From Rhipicephalus microplus (lineage: Eukaryota; Arthropoda; Arachnida; Ixodida; Ixodidae), in the NCBI RefSeq assembly GCF_043290135.1, contig NC_134704.1, positions 11,835,001-11,899,000 on the forward strand: a DNA stretch of 64,000 bases, read 5' to 3'. Numbering within the stretch: the stretch's first letter is position 1; every line of letters begins with the position of its first letter. Position numbers and translations under genes: made by a program. A model generated the notes under the pieces. The model searched no databases. It had not been told where the DNA came from and saw only the letters and a list, made by a program, of their open reading frames with translations. Below are positions 1-64,000 of this stretch, piece after piece.

Positions 1-988
1 AGAAAATTAAGGTGAAGGTCTGGGAATTTTACACCTAAATCTTTGTAAATGACGTCAAGAATTTCAAAATGTTCTTTTTTTTTTACTTTGGCCTCACTGG
101 CCCCTCTAAATTTTCGTAAACTTGGCATGATAAGCCTCTGGCTCCATCAAAGGACAATGTACTTCCTGTGTTTCGATTGGAAACTGCATAGGCCTTAGTA
201 GAAGCCATCGTAATTGATAACGTCACCGTGATTATTGCATGAACTGTAATGGCACTCTCATTTTCATTTTTCATGTTTTTCATCTTACCAATCTTCTTGT
301 CGTGGTAAGAACGGGGATATTGTAACGTTGAAAGAGCTTATACAATAAATATTTTTTGTCGTTTAGTGTACCCTACTAAAGGTTTCTCAGTGGGGGCTCA
401 TCACTGCACCAGAAACTGCATGATGTGAGCTGTCGGATGTATCGTCTAAGGCGCGTTATGTGTTATCTTTCCGCAAAATGCAAATCGGCTTGTTTCTCAA
501 ATCGAGACGTCTTAAAAGTGACATTGCGGAAGTCAACCGCTGAAGCACACCTATTTGCTTTTCGACAGTACTGTGCTGTCGGTTTAGGTTTAGTCAATGC
601 AGCTGTACTTTTCTCCCACTTCATACTTCGCAACTGCATCAAGCCATGCTTGACGTTATGCTTTATATCTTCTACCAACTATACACGTGTAATAAGTAAA
701 TATGTGTAACGAGTGTAACCAGTGATTTGTTAGTGACATAGAGCCAATTATATCATGCATGACGCTGACAGGATGCATATTTATGTAGACAGCGTGGGAA
801 ACGGCGCTCGCATACAGCTGGTGTGCTTAGTGCACTGGACATTTTATGTCCGGGACTCGACGCTTGCGCAATATACATTTCAAACCAGTGGCGTGCACAC
901 TGCCGCGTCAGTATATCGAAAACGCATATAGTTAAGGACACTTGGTTAAACTTCCACTTACTGATGGCTATACAACTAATTTACTTAC
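1..988. other. Intron of the prominin-like gene, nothing recognised
   Basis: AT-rich sequence with only short chance ORFs. A donor-like site near 284-288 (minus) has no convincing acceptor or coding exon before it. The next prominin-like exon probably lies left of the window. Confidence 0.5.
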
Positions 989-53150
<52,162 letters not shown>

Positions 53151-56137
53151 CCTTGAGGTTAGGGTTAAGGCCCCGTACACGCCTTGTATGGTGGAGGCAC
53201 AAAACAAACAACTAGAAGAATGGTTGTGATATATAGCAAACGTATAACCACGTCTGAATAAGTAGTTCAACATCATGAATGAGAGGCCGTGGGAAAAATC
53301 TTCACTTACTTCATAGCGTTGCTTCATGGCATGAGACATATGTGGTTTCGCGAAATACAATAAAGCCATATTTTTGACCACTATATCATATATTACTCAG
53401 TTCAAATCACCCGCCCTGCCAATCTGTCCACGTGTACGAAACCCACATGTCCTTCCGATCCGTTTCCGCCCTTCCACCTCCAGGGACGTTATCTGAACAG
53501 TCTTGTACTGTGCCTTTGATTCACTCTCTGCCCCTCTTTTTCTCACCTGCCATCTCCTCATTCTCTTCTGTCTTTGGGAGAGAGCTATTAAAGCCTTCAC
53601 ATACAGGATGCAAAAGAAAGCCACTGCCTTGACAAAGACATGGTTGTTTGTCAAAACATCAGCTCATACAACCTTTCCTGTTCGACTAGTGGGAACCAGC
53701 AGACAAGACAGTAGAAGTTTAGCGGCCGTTATTTATACTAATTTTGATATAAAAGGGAAAATGAGTTGAAGTGGACAAAAGTTCAAGCGGGTCGTACTAG
53801 TTGCGGCGTGCTACAAGGCTTGGCGTGAAGATATACCCGATAAAATGCAAGGGAGGAAGGCAGCCGCCATAGTTCCATTCGTAGAGCATCAGACGCGCTA
53901 TTCGAAGGTTGCATGCAGTTTCAGGCTCTGCAGGTCCCAATCTGTCTTTTTTTCCCTTAAATTTCTTTCACGATGATATCAAAACTACTACAAAGGACAT
54001 CTTAATTTTTATTTATCTCAACATACTGCAGCCTTGAAGAGTTATCGCAGCAGTGGAGGCTGAACACAAGTATTGCAATACAACCCAATATGCACAAAGC
54101 ATGAATATCAATGGTTATGTCACGTATAGCAAACCTTTACATGATATAGTGCGCACAATAAACTGTGTTAACACGTATTTGTTCGGTGATTAAAAGGAGA
54201 CGTAGTCAACTCATGTTGTTGTCTGGTGAATATACGTTTAGCAGGTGTCATAACTACTGAGTAAAAAAAAAAGTTGCGAACACGGAATGAGAATGTAAAC
54301 ATTTCAACATGGTGACGAGAAGAGGAAGCACTAAGCTGAATACTATGAAGGTGAGGACTAGGTAAAAAATACATCTAGTCGCGACATTTACCATACTTTT
54401 AATTGTCATTAATAATGTGTCAAAAAAGAAGACGGTCTCTGAAGTTCCCCATCTCTCGGTTGTTTTCCGTTCAATGATATTTGATTTGTTCAAGCTACCA
54501 TCTTTCCCTTAATTTCTGCCTTGTTTGGATTTCATTACGTAAAACAACGCACTCACACGTGTGCGTACAATTCGTATGAAATTAAACCTGAACAGCGGCA
54601 AACATAAGATCTTTTATACGGCACGCTACATGTCGAGTTATCATCGTGGGAAAGCTTATAGGAGCGCAGTGCTGCCAATCGCTCTCGCCCTTCAACGGTG
54701 AACACTGGAGGGCGTGCACTGTACCCCAGCGAACGCTTGACGCTGTTCGGGTTTCGTTTCACGCCGTTACACACCAAGAGAGGACGCCACCACAACTGCC
54801 CTCATATTTTCACACACACATTGTGAGCATTGTGACTAAACACATTTGGTGAAAACTAAGCCTAAATTTAGTGTTGAAATAAGTATGCATGTGGCCACAG
54901 GGCCTGCGAACTAAGTTAAATAAGCATTGTGGTTTCGTCATTGTTGAGCTGCTGTTCGTGTATTAAATCATAGAGCTTATTCATAGGCGTAATATGTAAA
55001 TATGAGAAGTAATAAATAATCATAACATATCTGTACAGATATCTTGCCCTCTCATCATGCGAAATAGCCGCGAAAAGCGAGTACGAGCCCAGTGAGAGTG
55101 TGGGCATGTGACATTGCTCGCAAGCTATGTATACGCGATCGGTATACACGACTGGAAGCTCCGATGTATTTTCTTAACGGTAATAAATACGTCACTTCGG
55201 CCAAAATACCGAACTGTGTGGGTTCCTCGATTAACAGCTCGCATACCCCATGCAGTTTCAAGAGCGCCAGTGTCAAGCGCAACCGGCAAACGACCGCTTT
55301 GAACTAAGGGCGAAGGGAATAGCGGTTTCAAAAAACTTTCGATACATGGAACTTACTTTTCTGGGGATGAATATTGTGTGCACTTGCCGAAAATCGTGAG
55401 GAGCCGAGGTTCGAAGCGACAATCGACAAACCCTTCAACTTCTTCTTACTACTGCACGCGCAGTGCGTGTTCGCATGCTGGCGATTCAAGCCTAGGAACT
55501 AAGGGACATCCTACTTAGGCGTAAAAACTGGCAACAAATGACAGTAACTGATATTGTAGAAGAAAATAAATCAAAGAGGGTGAACTATGACTATACTTGT
55601 TTTTTGTCTTCTAATTTTGATAACAGGTTTAATTACTTTAATTTCAATTTACGTAGTCACCACAAGCATGAACAGTGAAGTGACTTGCGTGTATTAGTGC
55701 GAGTCAGTCTATGTATTAGCTGTATGTTCTGTACAATGAATTTATTCAGCATTATCAGTAACAATATTGCGTAAATAAGTTTCTTTCATGATTGAACGCG
55801 AGAAAAACAATTAGCCTTATTAGTGCGCACAATGCGGATGTTTCCTGTAAATAAAGTGCAATGCAAGGACACTGCCACATTACTCAGCCGTACGACTCCA
55901 TCAAGGCATCAAGGCAACAAAAAGATTACCGTGCTAGTGAATGCTAACCTTTTCGGATTCTTAGATTATAATTCATAGTTATGTCTGTAAGGAACAAGAG
56001 ATAGTCTGACTGCTTGCTCAGCAACCGTTTTTTTTATTCGCAGTTTGATCCCTAAACTAATTTTGCAGATTTGTTTTAGTTTCATGTAAGTATCCTGCCA
56101 CCCGGTTCTTGGTCCATCCCCCTTTGTGGCTGAATGC
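53151..56137. other. Region upstream of the prominin-like gene, nothing recognised
   Basis: 5' UTR exons and the promoter of the prominin-like gene may lie here but could not be identified. Short ORFs (for example 53503-53769) have no domain. Confidence 0.4.
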
Positions 56138-56346
56138 CATCCATCCATCCATCCATCCATCCATCCATCCATCCATCCATCCATCCATCCATCCATCCAT
56201 CCATCCGTCCGTCCGTCCGTCCGTCCGTCCGTCCGTCCGTCCGTCCGTCCGTCCGTCCGTCCGTCCGTCCGTCCGTTCGTCCGTCCGTCCGTCCGTCCAT
56301 CCGTCCACCACCACCACCACCACCACCATCATTATCATCATCATCC
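56138..56346. repeat. Compound (CCAT)n(CCGT)n(CCA)n(TCA)n microsatellite
   Basis: About 209 bp in four successive repeat types. It produces long Pro-Ser-Ile/Val repeat frames on one strand and Met-Asp-Gly frames on the other, which are not genes. Confidence 0.95.
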
Positions 56347-57017
56347 TAGCCAGGGATGCCAGTTTGTCCCCGTATTTCGGGCTTGCTCAAGTCCAAATCG
56401 CATTCTTGAGCAGTGCCTAAAGTAGCATGTCCTCCCAAGAGACCGACATGATGGTTTAAGTAAGGAAATATATAGCTATATTCACAGATGTTTTGTGGAC
56501 GGTGTTCCTATTTGCCCTCTTTGCAACGTACGGAAATGTCACAGGCGAAGATGATATCCTTTGAGAGTATATCTGAATAAACACACCTCACCGGCAAAAA
56601 AATGCACAACCTTAGTTGCAGTGTTCACTTTATGGCGCATTGCAACATCTTAGAAGACAAATAAAAAATGCACATGCCCAGAGAGAGAAAAGCCGAAAAC
56701 ACTTAACAAAATTTTCATTGTGCTAACATACGTGCCCATGACCAAAAATTTGTCACTGTTTTATCTTAAGCCAACTTCTAGTTCTGTACGTCTAATATGC
56801 ACAATAGGACAGTGAACACAATGACAACTGACTTTGGCACTAGCTATACCATTACGGACGCCGCCCCCAAGTAACTCGGCTAAGATAAGGTCTAGATGTG
56901 CTTGTTTTAGAGCGAAAGCTGTTATGAGATCACTTTTCGGGTCACGCGCATTTGTTGTCCGCCGCCGCCATAGCCAGTGTCCGTAACCACAGCGCGCGAA
57001 ATTAGAAAAAAAAACAC

Positions 57018-57360
57018 TCGCACCAATGACATAGTAGGGCTTCACCCGGTCCGCTGCGTCCCAGCCTAATATTCTACAACTGAGTTACGCCGGTGCTTAC
57101 ATTTACTTGTTAAGCTTGCCTTAGGCAGGCATGACCTAGCACCAATGGCGCAGGGGGGCTCGAACCCGGGTCCGCTGGGTGCTAGCCCAGTATTCTATCA
57201 TTGAGTTCTCAATGAATTCTGTGGGTGTATTTTGTGACGCATTTGAATTTGGACCAATATGTAAATGTGTAAAATGTGAACAGTCATGATATGCAAAGCA
57301 TTGAGCAACACCGGTGCTTGTGGCTTGTGGTCAACCTTGTGTCAGGCAGGCTTGATGTCG
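57018..57360 (-). repeat. Two tandem tRNA-like units
   Basis: Minus-strand units read ACTCAGTTGTAGAATATT...GCGGACCGGG (57030-57100) and TCAATGATAGAATACTGGG...CCCGGGTTCGAGCCCC (57145-57210). Each carries A- and B-box-like parts and is preceded by a similar GGCAGGC...CACCGGTG segment. The anticodon arm folds poorly, so these look like tRNA-derived repeats. Confidence 0.45.
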
Positions 57361-60300
57361 GGAAAGCAATCCCGTTTATACGACTTATAAAGCGTTTTAC
57401 AACAGCGAAAGAACAACCAGTCGTAGCGCAAAGCGAATATCATAAAGAGTAGGCCATTCAGTGCTCCAAATCACCACAAAAGCTTGTTCCTGTTCCCCTA
57501 TGAACTATGGCGCATACCCACTTCAGCCATAATTCCTCATCGTCGTCAGCCACTGCATGGACAATTGGCACAAAATTCCTAGTAAGTGCTTAGCGGATAC
57601 CGTGCTTCTCAGAAGAATGACGAAAAATAGCATAGAAAATGCGGGCCTACAATACAAAAGTTTATTAATAATGCCCTAGTGGGTACCAAGCAAGTGTGCT
57701 TGCAGTAGTTACCCAATGAGTGTTCAGAAAAGGCTCTAAAAGGCCACTGTTCCAGCTTTCGCTGTGACTGTGCTGCGCATACCACGCAGGCCTGGCGTTT
57801 TTTAGCCAATGCTGTTTGATCTCTTATCAACGCCTTTATCGCCGGTGCCAAAACACTGAGTAAACAAATAAGTATTGTATTTTTATGGTCACATTTATTT
57901 TACATTACTACCATACCTCCAACAGTGTTTTGCTTGCCCACTAGGCACATTTTTTTCTTTGTTTTGCTCATAACTGATATAGCAGTGTACCATATATTGG
58001 CCGTGTTCTTCGTGGACCCACTAAAGACAACCAAATCTCAATCGCTAATACATGTTTTGTTTTATTATTTACTCATTTCTGCTTCCTCCGTTATTTCTGA
58101 AGAGCGTATACATACTGCCGTAATTTGTTATTGTGGCAAGGAGAGCGACACCCTCTATTTCGTCTGTCGTATTGGGCAGCACTTAAAAAGTAACCTTTTA
58201 ATAAGTGACATTTAATTTCTGACAAATGCTGCATCACGAGTGAATACATTAGAGAACTTTGAAAAATATTTGTAAGATTAATTACAGTTAGATATGTCAG
58301 TAGAAAATGAAATTCTTGAATAATTACGTTTTCAATTATTTTAGGTATATTTACAAGTCATGTTCTGTGTTCTGTGGAGTCACAAATCTGCATGACTAAT
58401 AGCGTTCTTGAAACATTCCACATATATGACAATTTGCGTACAGGATAAGGCCAATGATAAAATATGCAATCCTTAGAGCAAATTATAACTTTGTGCACTA
58501 AAAAATATGAATCGTATCACTCAGAAGAATTTATAAGGAGTCCCCAATCCTAATATTTCTTTGTTTTTACAAGTAATCTCGACGCATATTAAGTAAAACA
58601 ACACGAGATGACACATGAAACTACACAACGAGGAACGATACGTGCACAGGGCGCACTAACAACTTAATTTTTGGTAAATTGTTCAATTGCAGTCGCACAA
58701 TAAGTAATGGCTACACAAAAAATTATTATAATGAGTTCCAATTTCCTGCAATGGCGTAATCTTTTAAACTGGCAGATTGATTGATCGAAATAACTCTACT
58801 GAGGCCTACTAGCATACTGCGAGCAACTCAAAAGATGACAGAAAGTTTCTAATAAAAATAATGTTTCAAAAATTTCCCATACCATCACTTTTCAATATGA
58901 ACACTCTGACTGCACAATTATTGCAATAACAATTATATGGACAATAGTTCAGAAGAAATATTTTTTGAAACGCTCGACCACGCATTCGAACCAGCGACCC
59001 CTCGATCCACAGCACGCCCCGTCGGAGAAGTCTGTCCCGCAGCATTTATTTCTGCACACTAAGGACGGTCTATTATTATCCACCATTTACCGCTGGTGGT
59101 GCGCACAGCTCAGAGGTGCTTCAGTGAGGCAGAGATTCGTTCATTGTTGCCCATGAGAGCGCGCGAAAAGTACGCTTTAAAATTGTCATTCGGTTGGCGT
59201 TTCGCCTGAGTTGGGATTCGCGCCTCCATCCTGTTCTTTGCTTTAAAGGGCAAGATCACGCCAGCTCACGCGTTCATCTCGTGAGGAGGAGGTTTGTACG
59301 AGTTGTGCTTTCACAGCAAATTTTTTATTGATGCCTTGACCACACGACCGTCACTTCACTCGCCGCAGTGGCCACGTTTGCGAAAAAAGTGGGCTGCTAA
59401 GTAGAACTGCCAAAGTGGAAGCTAGTGAACTGTGCAAAATTGTAACTTGCTGTTCAAACACAAAGACCAAGTCGGATTGATGTTATTCACGCCCGTCATG
59501 TGTGCAACTTTGCGTTCTTTCCATGCGTCTTGCTTTTTCTTGGGGAGCCCGCTGGACGTGTCTAGCTATGAAAGTTATTCACGCTTGTCTTGTGCATGTT
59601 TTTCTCGTGCTTTCTTTGTGCTTGAGGAGCCTGCTAAAAATTTTGAGCTGCTTGCCGTTCGTGTGGCACTTTAATTTGTTGCTGTCACATTCATTGCTTC
59701 GTCCTTGTGGCGTAACTGACTTTTTTATAATATTTACAAATGTAATTTGCTGCAGTTGAATACGCAAAAAATTAGAATAAATATTTTTGCGTCATGTACC
59801 TCACCGATTCCTAGCCCACGAAATGGACAAGTTCGTGACAACAACAAAAGAAACAGTGCAAGAACATTTTCAAGAAAGAAACTTCCAGAATGAACAGTAT
59901 TTAAATAAACAATAGGTATATACGTTCCAAGAGTGCGGAAAAGCTGTAGTCCCACGCGGCCGTCACATTTTGTCGGCGAGTATATACTGAAGCCTGCTGC
60001 ATTGCATTTTTAATGCCAACAAGGCAACTGCGGAGGAGAGGGGTGCCATCATAATGCAACTATGTTGGTATTCCAGTAATAGCCTTTGCTTACATAAGCA
60101 AACATGTCCCAACACATTGAATTTTCTCTTTTTGAACATGCTGTTGGGTGGTATCGCATACGCTTTTGGTAGCTTTCGTTCCTGCGAGGGGAATATGCCG
60201 AGCAAGCATTCTTTGATAATGGCATATAAAGGTCTCTTTATGTACTAAAACTAAAATGTGATTTTTTACCTTCTAACTTTCCGATCCTCCCAATTCACAG

Positions 60301-61879
60301 TCAAGAACGGGAAACAACCTAATATCTTCAATAGAAAACTCACAATTTACCCAATGTATTGATATGCGTGGCCAAGAAGATTCCGAATGCCCAGCGCTCG
60401 GGCATGAAAGCTGAAGGAGTACACACAGGTCGACTGGAGAGCATCACGTGTTGGTTTTCATTTTCAGCCTGCAGCCTCGCTTTCATTTTCCAAAGAACAT
60501 GGAAAGGAAGGTGCGTCTGGTTTGTGTTCTTGCGCTCACGTTTACACATTTGACTTTGTAAGTTAACTTCTTGATGCGTGCTACGGAGCACCCATGAGAA
60601 TTTTCTATTTTCTCAGTAAATGTTTTGACGCGTATACTGCGCCTTCATTTTTCATTCCTTATGAAAATTCAGAAACTGAAAAAAAACGAGTACAACTTGG
60701 TGCGTCGGAAGGCAGGTATGGTCCACCTATGGTTGTTTCTTACTTTGCTGAACATACATGGTCGCCGGTGTTTGCGTTCGGTGATACCTCCGTCTATCTG
60801 CTTTACGAGTGGGTTTCATTTCGTCCGCGTGCTCTGAGGACCTCTTTTCAAATATACCCGACCATTTCTAGATGCGCACGAGCACCCACTGAGGTATTTT
60901 AGGGCCCGGGGCTCGTTTGCATAAGAGAAAGCATGGACGACGGAAATGTTTCTCGGACATGATCCTAAATAAACTAAAACTAGGCCCGAATGTTTTCTTT
61001 TGTGTAATACTTCCTGGCTGCGCTCTTTTTCTTTTCTGGCAGAGTGAATAGTTTTGTTAATGTTTTATGTATCCACCAAGCTTCTCCAGCGTTAGGCTGG
61101 AAAATGTTGGGAGAACTCGATAACTCATTTTAAAAAAGTTTCCCTTCTGAACAGTATGTATTGCTTTTTGTTTTTTCCCTGGTCATTACACCACCGTCTA
61201 GCGCACTAAAAAATGTGCCATACGAAAAACTAGTTCCTCAGAAGCATTATTTCGCAACGATGCAATCTGGTAGTTTTTTAACGTGTGTATATTTCTTTCT
61301 TTAGATGCAAATCCTTTGTATCCGCAACTCGCGCTTTCATCTAAAGCATGAAACTCTTTTCTGTTAGATTATTCTCTGTGAATTGCTACACGTGTTTGCT
61401 TTTCCACTGTGCCCATTATTTGAATTATATGCCTCGTTTAGGCTTTGTACTGTGTACAATATCAATGCGAATAAGACGCAGAGCATGATAAAATCCCTGG
61501 TGGGGTCAACCTGGCTCGTGAGTCTGGACGCAGGCGCATTCAAATTGTGAACAACGCTGTAGGTTACCAAACAACTGAGGCCTACTTGAGGGGATCTCAT
61601 CACAAAGCAACTTTTCAATGAAGTACGAGGTCTTCTTTCCCCGAAGGCTTTATGTTGATTTCACATTGAAGTTGGTGAGATGACGTATAGCTCTGAATGT
61701 CGCAAAGGGGTGTTTGCTTTCCTTAATCCAAAAAAATATTACAATATCTGTAATAAATCTACGTATAAACTGTAATAACTGTTGGTATTTTACGTCACAA
61801 AATTATGATTAAGGGAGACGCCTTGCAGTTGGGTACGGAAATTTTGATCATGTGGCGTTTTTTATAAGTATACACAGAC
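57361..61879. other. Intergenic or distant intron, nothing certain
   Basis: A B-box-like GCTGGTTCGAATGCG (minus, about 58980-58995) may mark an old SINE. The longest frame, 60594-60902 plus, is unrecognised and without splice support. Confidence 0.35.
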
Positions 61880-61985
61880 CTCTAGCATTTGGTCTCAGTT
61901 CAAATGCACCAGCCGTGAGTGATTTTCGATCCCGCGACCATGGGAGTGCCTTAACTACAATACGACAGCGGCGAGTGTAAAATAA
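61880..61985 (-). mobile_element. Diverged Ruka-like SINE fragment, minus strand
   Basis: The reverse complement reads GTTAAGGCACTC then GTCGCGGGATCGAAAATC, then GGCTGGTGCATTTGAA, the order of head, B box and body start in the other copies. It lacks about 10 bases of the head and the 3' half. Confidence 0.55.
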
Positions 61986-64000
61986 ACCTTGAATAGTTTT
62001 TCATATTGTTAAGCAAACGTGAGATGGCCATCGTGTGTTTAAGGTGCCATAGATTTGTTTTTACAAAAACCTTTCAAGCCTTCTACAACATAACGTTATA
62101 GTAACTCTAGGCACAGGAGTACGTGAAAAGCGCGCAGAGATGAACTATAGCTTCCGCAGGCATGCGTGCCCATGTATAAAAAATACAGACTGGATACAAT
62201 CCTGGTAGCGTGTTAACTGTACGGTATACAACAGAGCAATACTGCAGCCAGATTATCCACTGACAAAACTACCGTTTTATGCCTTCATTGTTTAACACCA
62301 AAGCAGCGTTGCTTTTCCTTGGGTGTTAGTTTACATACTTGCGTCTAAACGCGAATGATATTCGTGGCTCCTCTTATATACTCAATCATCACAAGGGACT
62401 CGCTACATTGTGCTTCTTTCTTTTGTTCATGCACGTAAGCGTATGGGATACGGTACAACTATTCACTAATGTACGGACAGCTTACACACCGGCACTGGAT
62501 CATTGCAAGCGCGACGTTGTCAGACCAGAATATAAACGCGTATCGCTGCTATACGCGACTTGTACAGCTTCTCCCACGGGCGCCGAAGCACACGTGCCTA
62601 ATGAATGTGCTTGTTTGCCAACACACGGTACGTCCTCGCGGCCCTTAGTCTCGCGTTTCCCAGGAACACGAAAGCCTGAAAGGTTTTTCTTGCTTGCTGT
62701 CGGCGCTTTCTGCCGTTTTGCCTGAGGCCATGGCGTCGGCTATTCCCGGTTGTGATACACGCTCGCTCACGCAGTGAATACTTGTCTATGACGCTGCGTG
62801 TTTTCATACTCGTCGTACACACTTCGCTGATGGTTTTCTAATCTTCTTCCTACATGCATGCTGTAGCATTCGTGATGATATTTGAGTTTTTACCAAGCAT
62901 CCTCAGAAAGACGCAAGAAACAATGACCCTGACGCGTGGCCAGCGCTGCCGGCAGTGACACCACCAGTAGAGCCACAGCATCGCCTGCTGAAAGCTACTT
63001 CAGAGTGAGTAAGTCGTGACAGTCAAGATAACGAAATAATAGACGTGATTAAGACCCCCATGAAGACAATTCGAGTACTCCTGAATAATATTCAGTCTCC
63101 GGCTGCCCACAGCACTCTTCAAATATTGGATGCTTTGAATCCGCTACTATCAAATCTAGAGAAGCACCATGGCTCTTTCTCTGCAGCCCTTCCGTAAACA
63201 AGTGAAATAGGCTTCAATTTTCCAATGGAATGCCCGAGGTCTTAAACCCTGCATTTCGGATTTTCGACCATATGTTTTAAAGAATCAGGGGCCGAATTCA
63301 CAAAGCTTTCTCTTTGGCTACGCATTTTCTTTGCGAAAAATTCTCTTATCTGGAGGGATTACTATAGCGCGGGTACGAATTTAACTTATTCAGCACTTAA
63401 GAGGGCAAGGAGGACACACGATAGCCGATGAAACGACAAGGAAGGAAAGAAGTGTGTGCCGTTAATATCAAGGTAGCACGCAAAGCGTCCAGCATCGAGA
63501 GTATACGATGATAGCCAATGATTTGCTGCATCTAAGTTTCAGTTCCGCGAGCGTCTGCTACAGCGCTTGCGGGATGCCGCGTGCGTTGTAATAGACGTTT
63601 TTGTGGGCTGTGCAAAGCCAAGCACTCGCCTTTAATCAACGACTGTAGCTAAAAAAAATAATTGCTCGATGGCCTTAAGCCACCGAGCAATCCATGCACT
63701 ATCTCGCCAAGTACAAGTAAACAACACTCCAGGTGCACCACATAAATGAGACCACACATAAATCGATGCATGCAATGTTTGAAAATGTGCCTCGAATGTC
63801 TTCCCCTATTTAACGCGACCAGTTACCTTACATTTCATTGAAGCTGCGCTGCCACTTAACTAATTCGGTGCAGTCTAGCACGGTATAATGGTGAACGTAA
63901 GGATGTTTTGTACCTATAGTCCAAGGTATCCTTTGTTACAATATTCTTATTACAAGACACATGAGCGACTTTGGTGCCTGCAGACAAATTGTGCGGAAAT
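61986..64000. other. Nothing recognised
   Basis: An ORF at 62339-62725 (plus) has no domain. Around 63280-63420 GGGGCCGAATTCACAAAGC begins what may be a short dispersed repeat, but no second copy lies in this window. Confidence 0.35.

Noticed and set aside
56109..56425. Long Pro-Ser repeat and Met-Asp-Gly repeat ORFs
   Set aside because: They are translations of a tetranucleotide microsatellite.
57145..57210. Functional tRNA gene on the minus strand
   Set aside because: The B box is good but the anticodon stem-loop does not fold with a 7-base loop, and a diverged tandem copy lies beside it.

Overview
This window reads as nuclear DNA of a hard tick (Ixodidae, probably a metastriate such as Rhipicephalus or Dermacentor). 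The evidence is eight or nine copies of a tRNA-derived SINE of the Ruka type known from Rhipicephalus, many long introns, CR1-, RTE- and RNase-H-type LINEs, Ty3/Gypsy elements, a THAP/P-element transposon and abundant microsatellites. No rRNA gene, CRISPR array or bacterial-type operon was seen. The species call is an inference.

The main host content is one very large minus-strand gene, found only by reading splice sites. Eighteen short exons between 53150 and 989 join with matching phases into one 585-codon reading frame. It starts with a signal peptide, then TM1, a short Cys-containing loop, TM2, a loop of about 170 residues with an N-glycosylation site, TM3, a short loop, TM4, and a second large loop cut by the left edge of the window. 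This is the plan of prominin (the CD133 family), and I call it prominin-like. TM5 and the stop codon must lie beyond base 1.

The introns hold nearly everything else. From left to right: a TIR-like repeat with tandem promoter-like units (3.2-3.8 kb); a CR1-group LINE with ORF1 and a broken ORF2 (8.5-12.7 kb), whose ORF1 carries a 2A-like motif; an RTE-type LINE scrap (12.9-13.1 kb); SINEs at 16.0, 18.2, 21.1 and 22.9 kb; a complete P-element/THAP9-like DNA transposon (23.8-28.5 kb) with a two-exon transposase, terminal inverted repeats and a target-site duplication, itself hit by a SINE; an unclassified repeat ending in a long compound microsatellite (28.6-29.0 kb) with an inverted second copy at 48.75-49.09 kb; a 5'-truncated RNase-H LINE (31.2-32.4 kb, minus); a 5'-truncated Gypsy element (33.2-37.9 kb); a small TIR-like element with a (TCTG)n core (37.9-38.65 kb); and a full-length but broken Gypsy element with 131-bp LTRs and a 5-bp duplication (40.75-45.93 kb). 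SINEs at 48.4 and 51.5 kb follow.

Right of exon 1 (53.2-64 kb) I recognise no gene: microsatellites, tRNA-like repeats, one minus-strand SINE and unassigned sequence. Almost every mobile element inside the prominin-like gene lies antisense to it. The P-like transposase looks intact. Both Gypsy pol regions and the LINE ORF2 carry stops or frameshifts.
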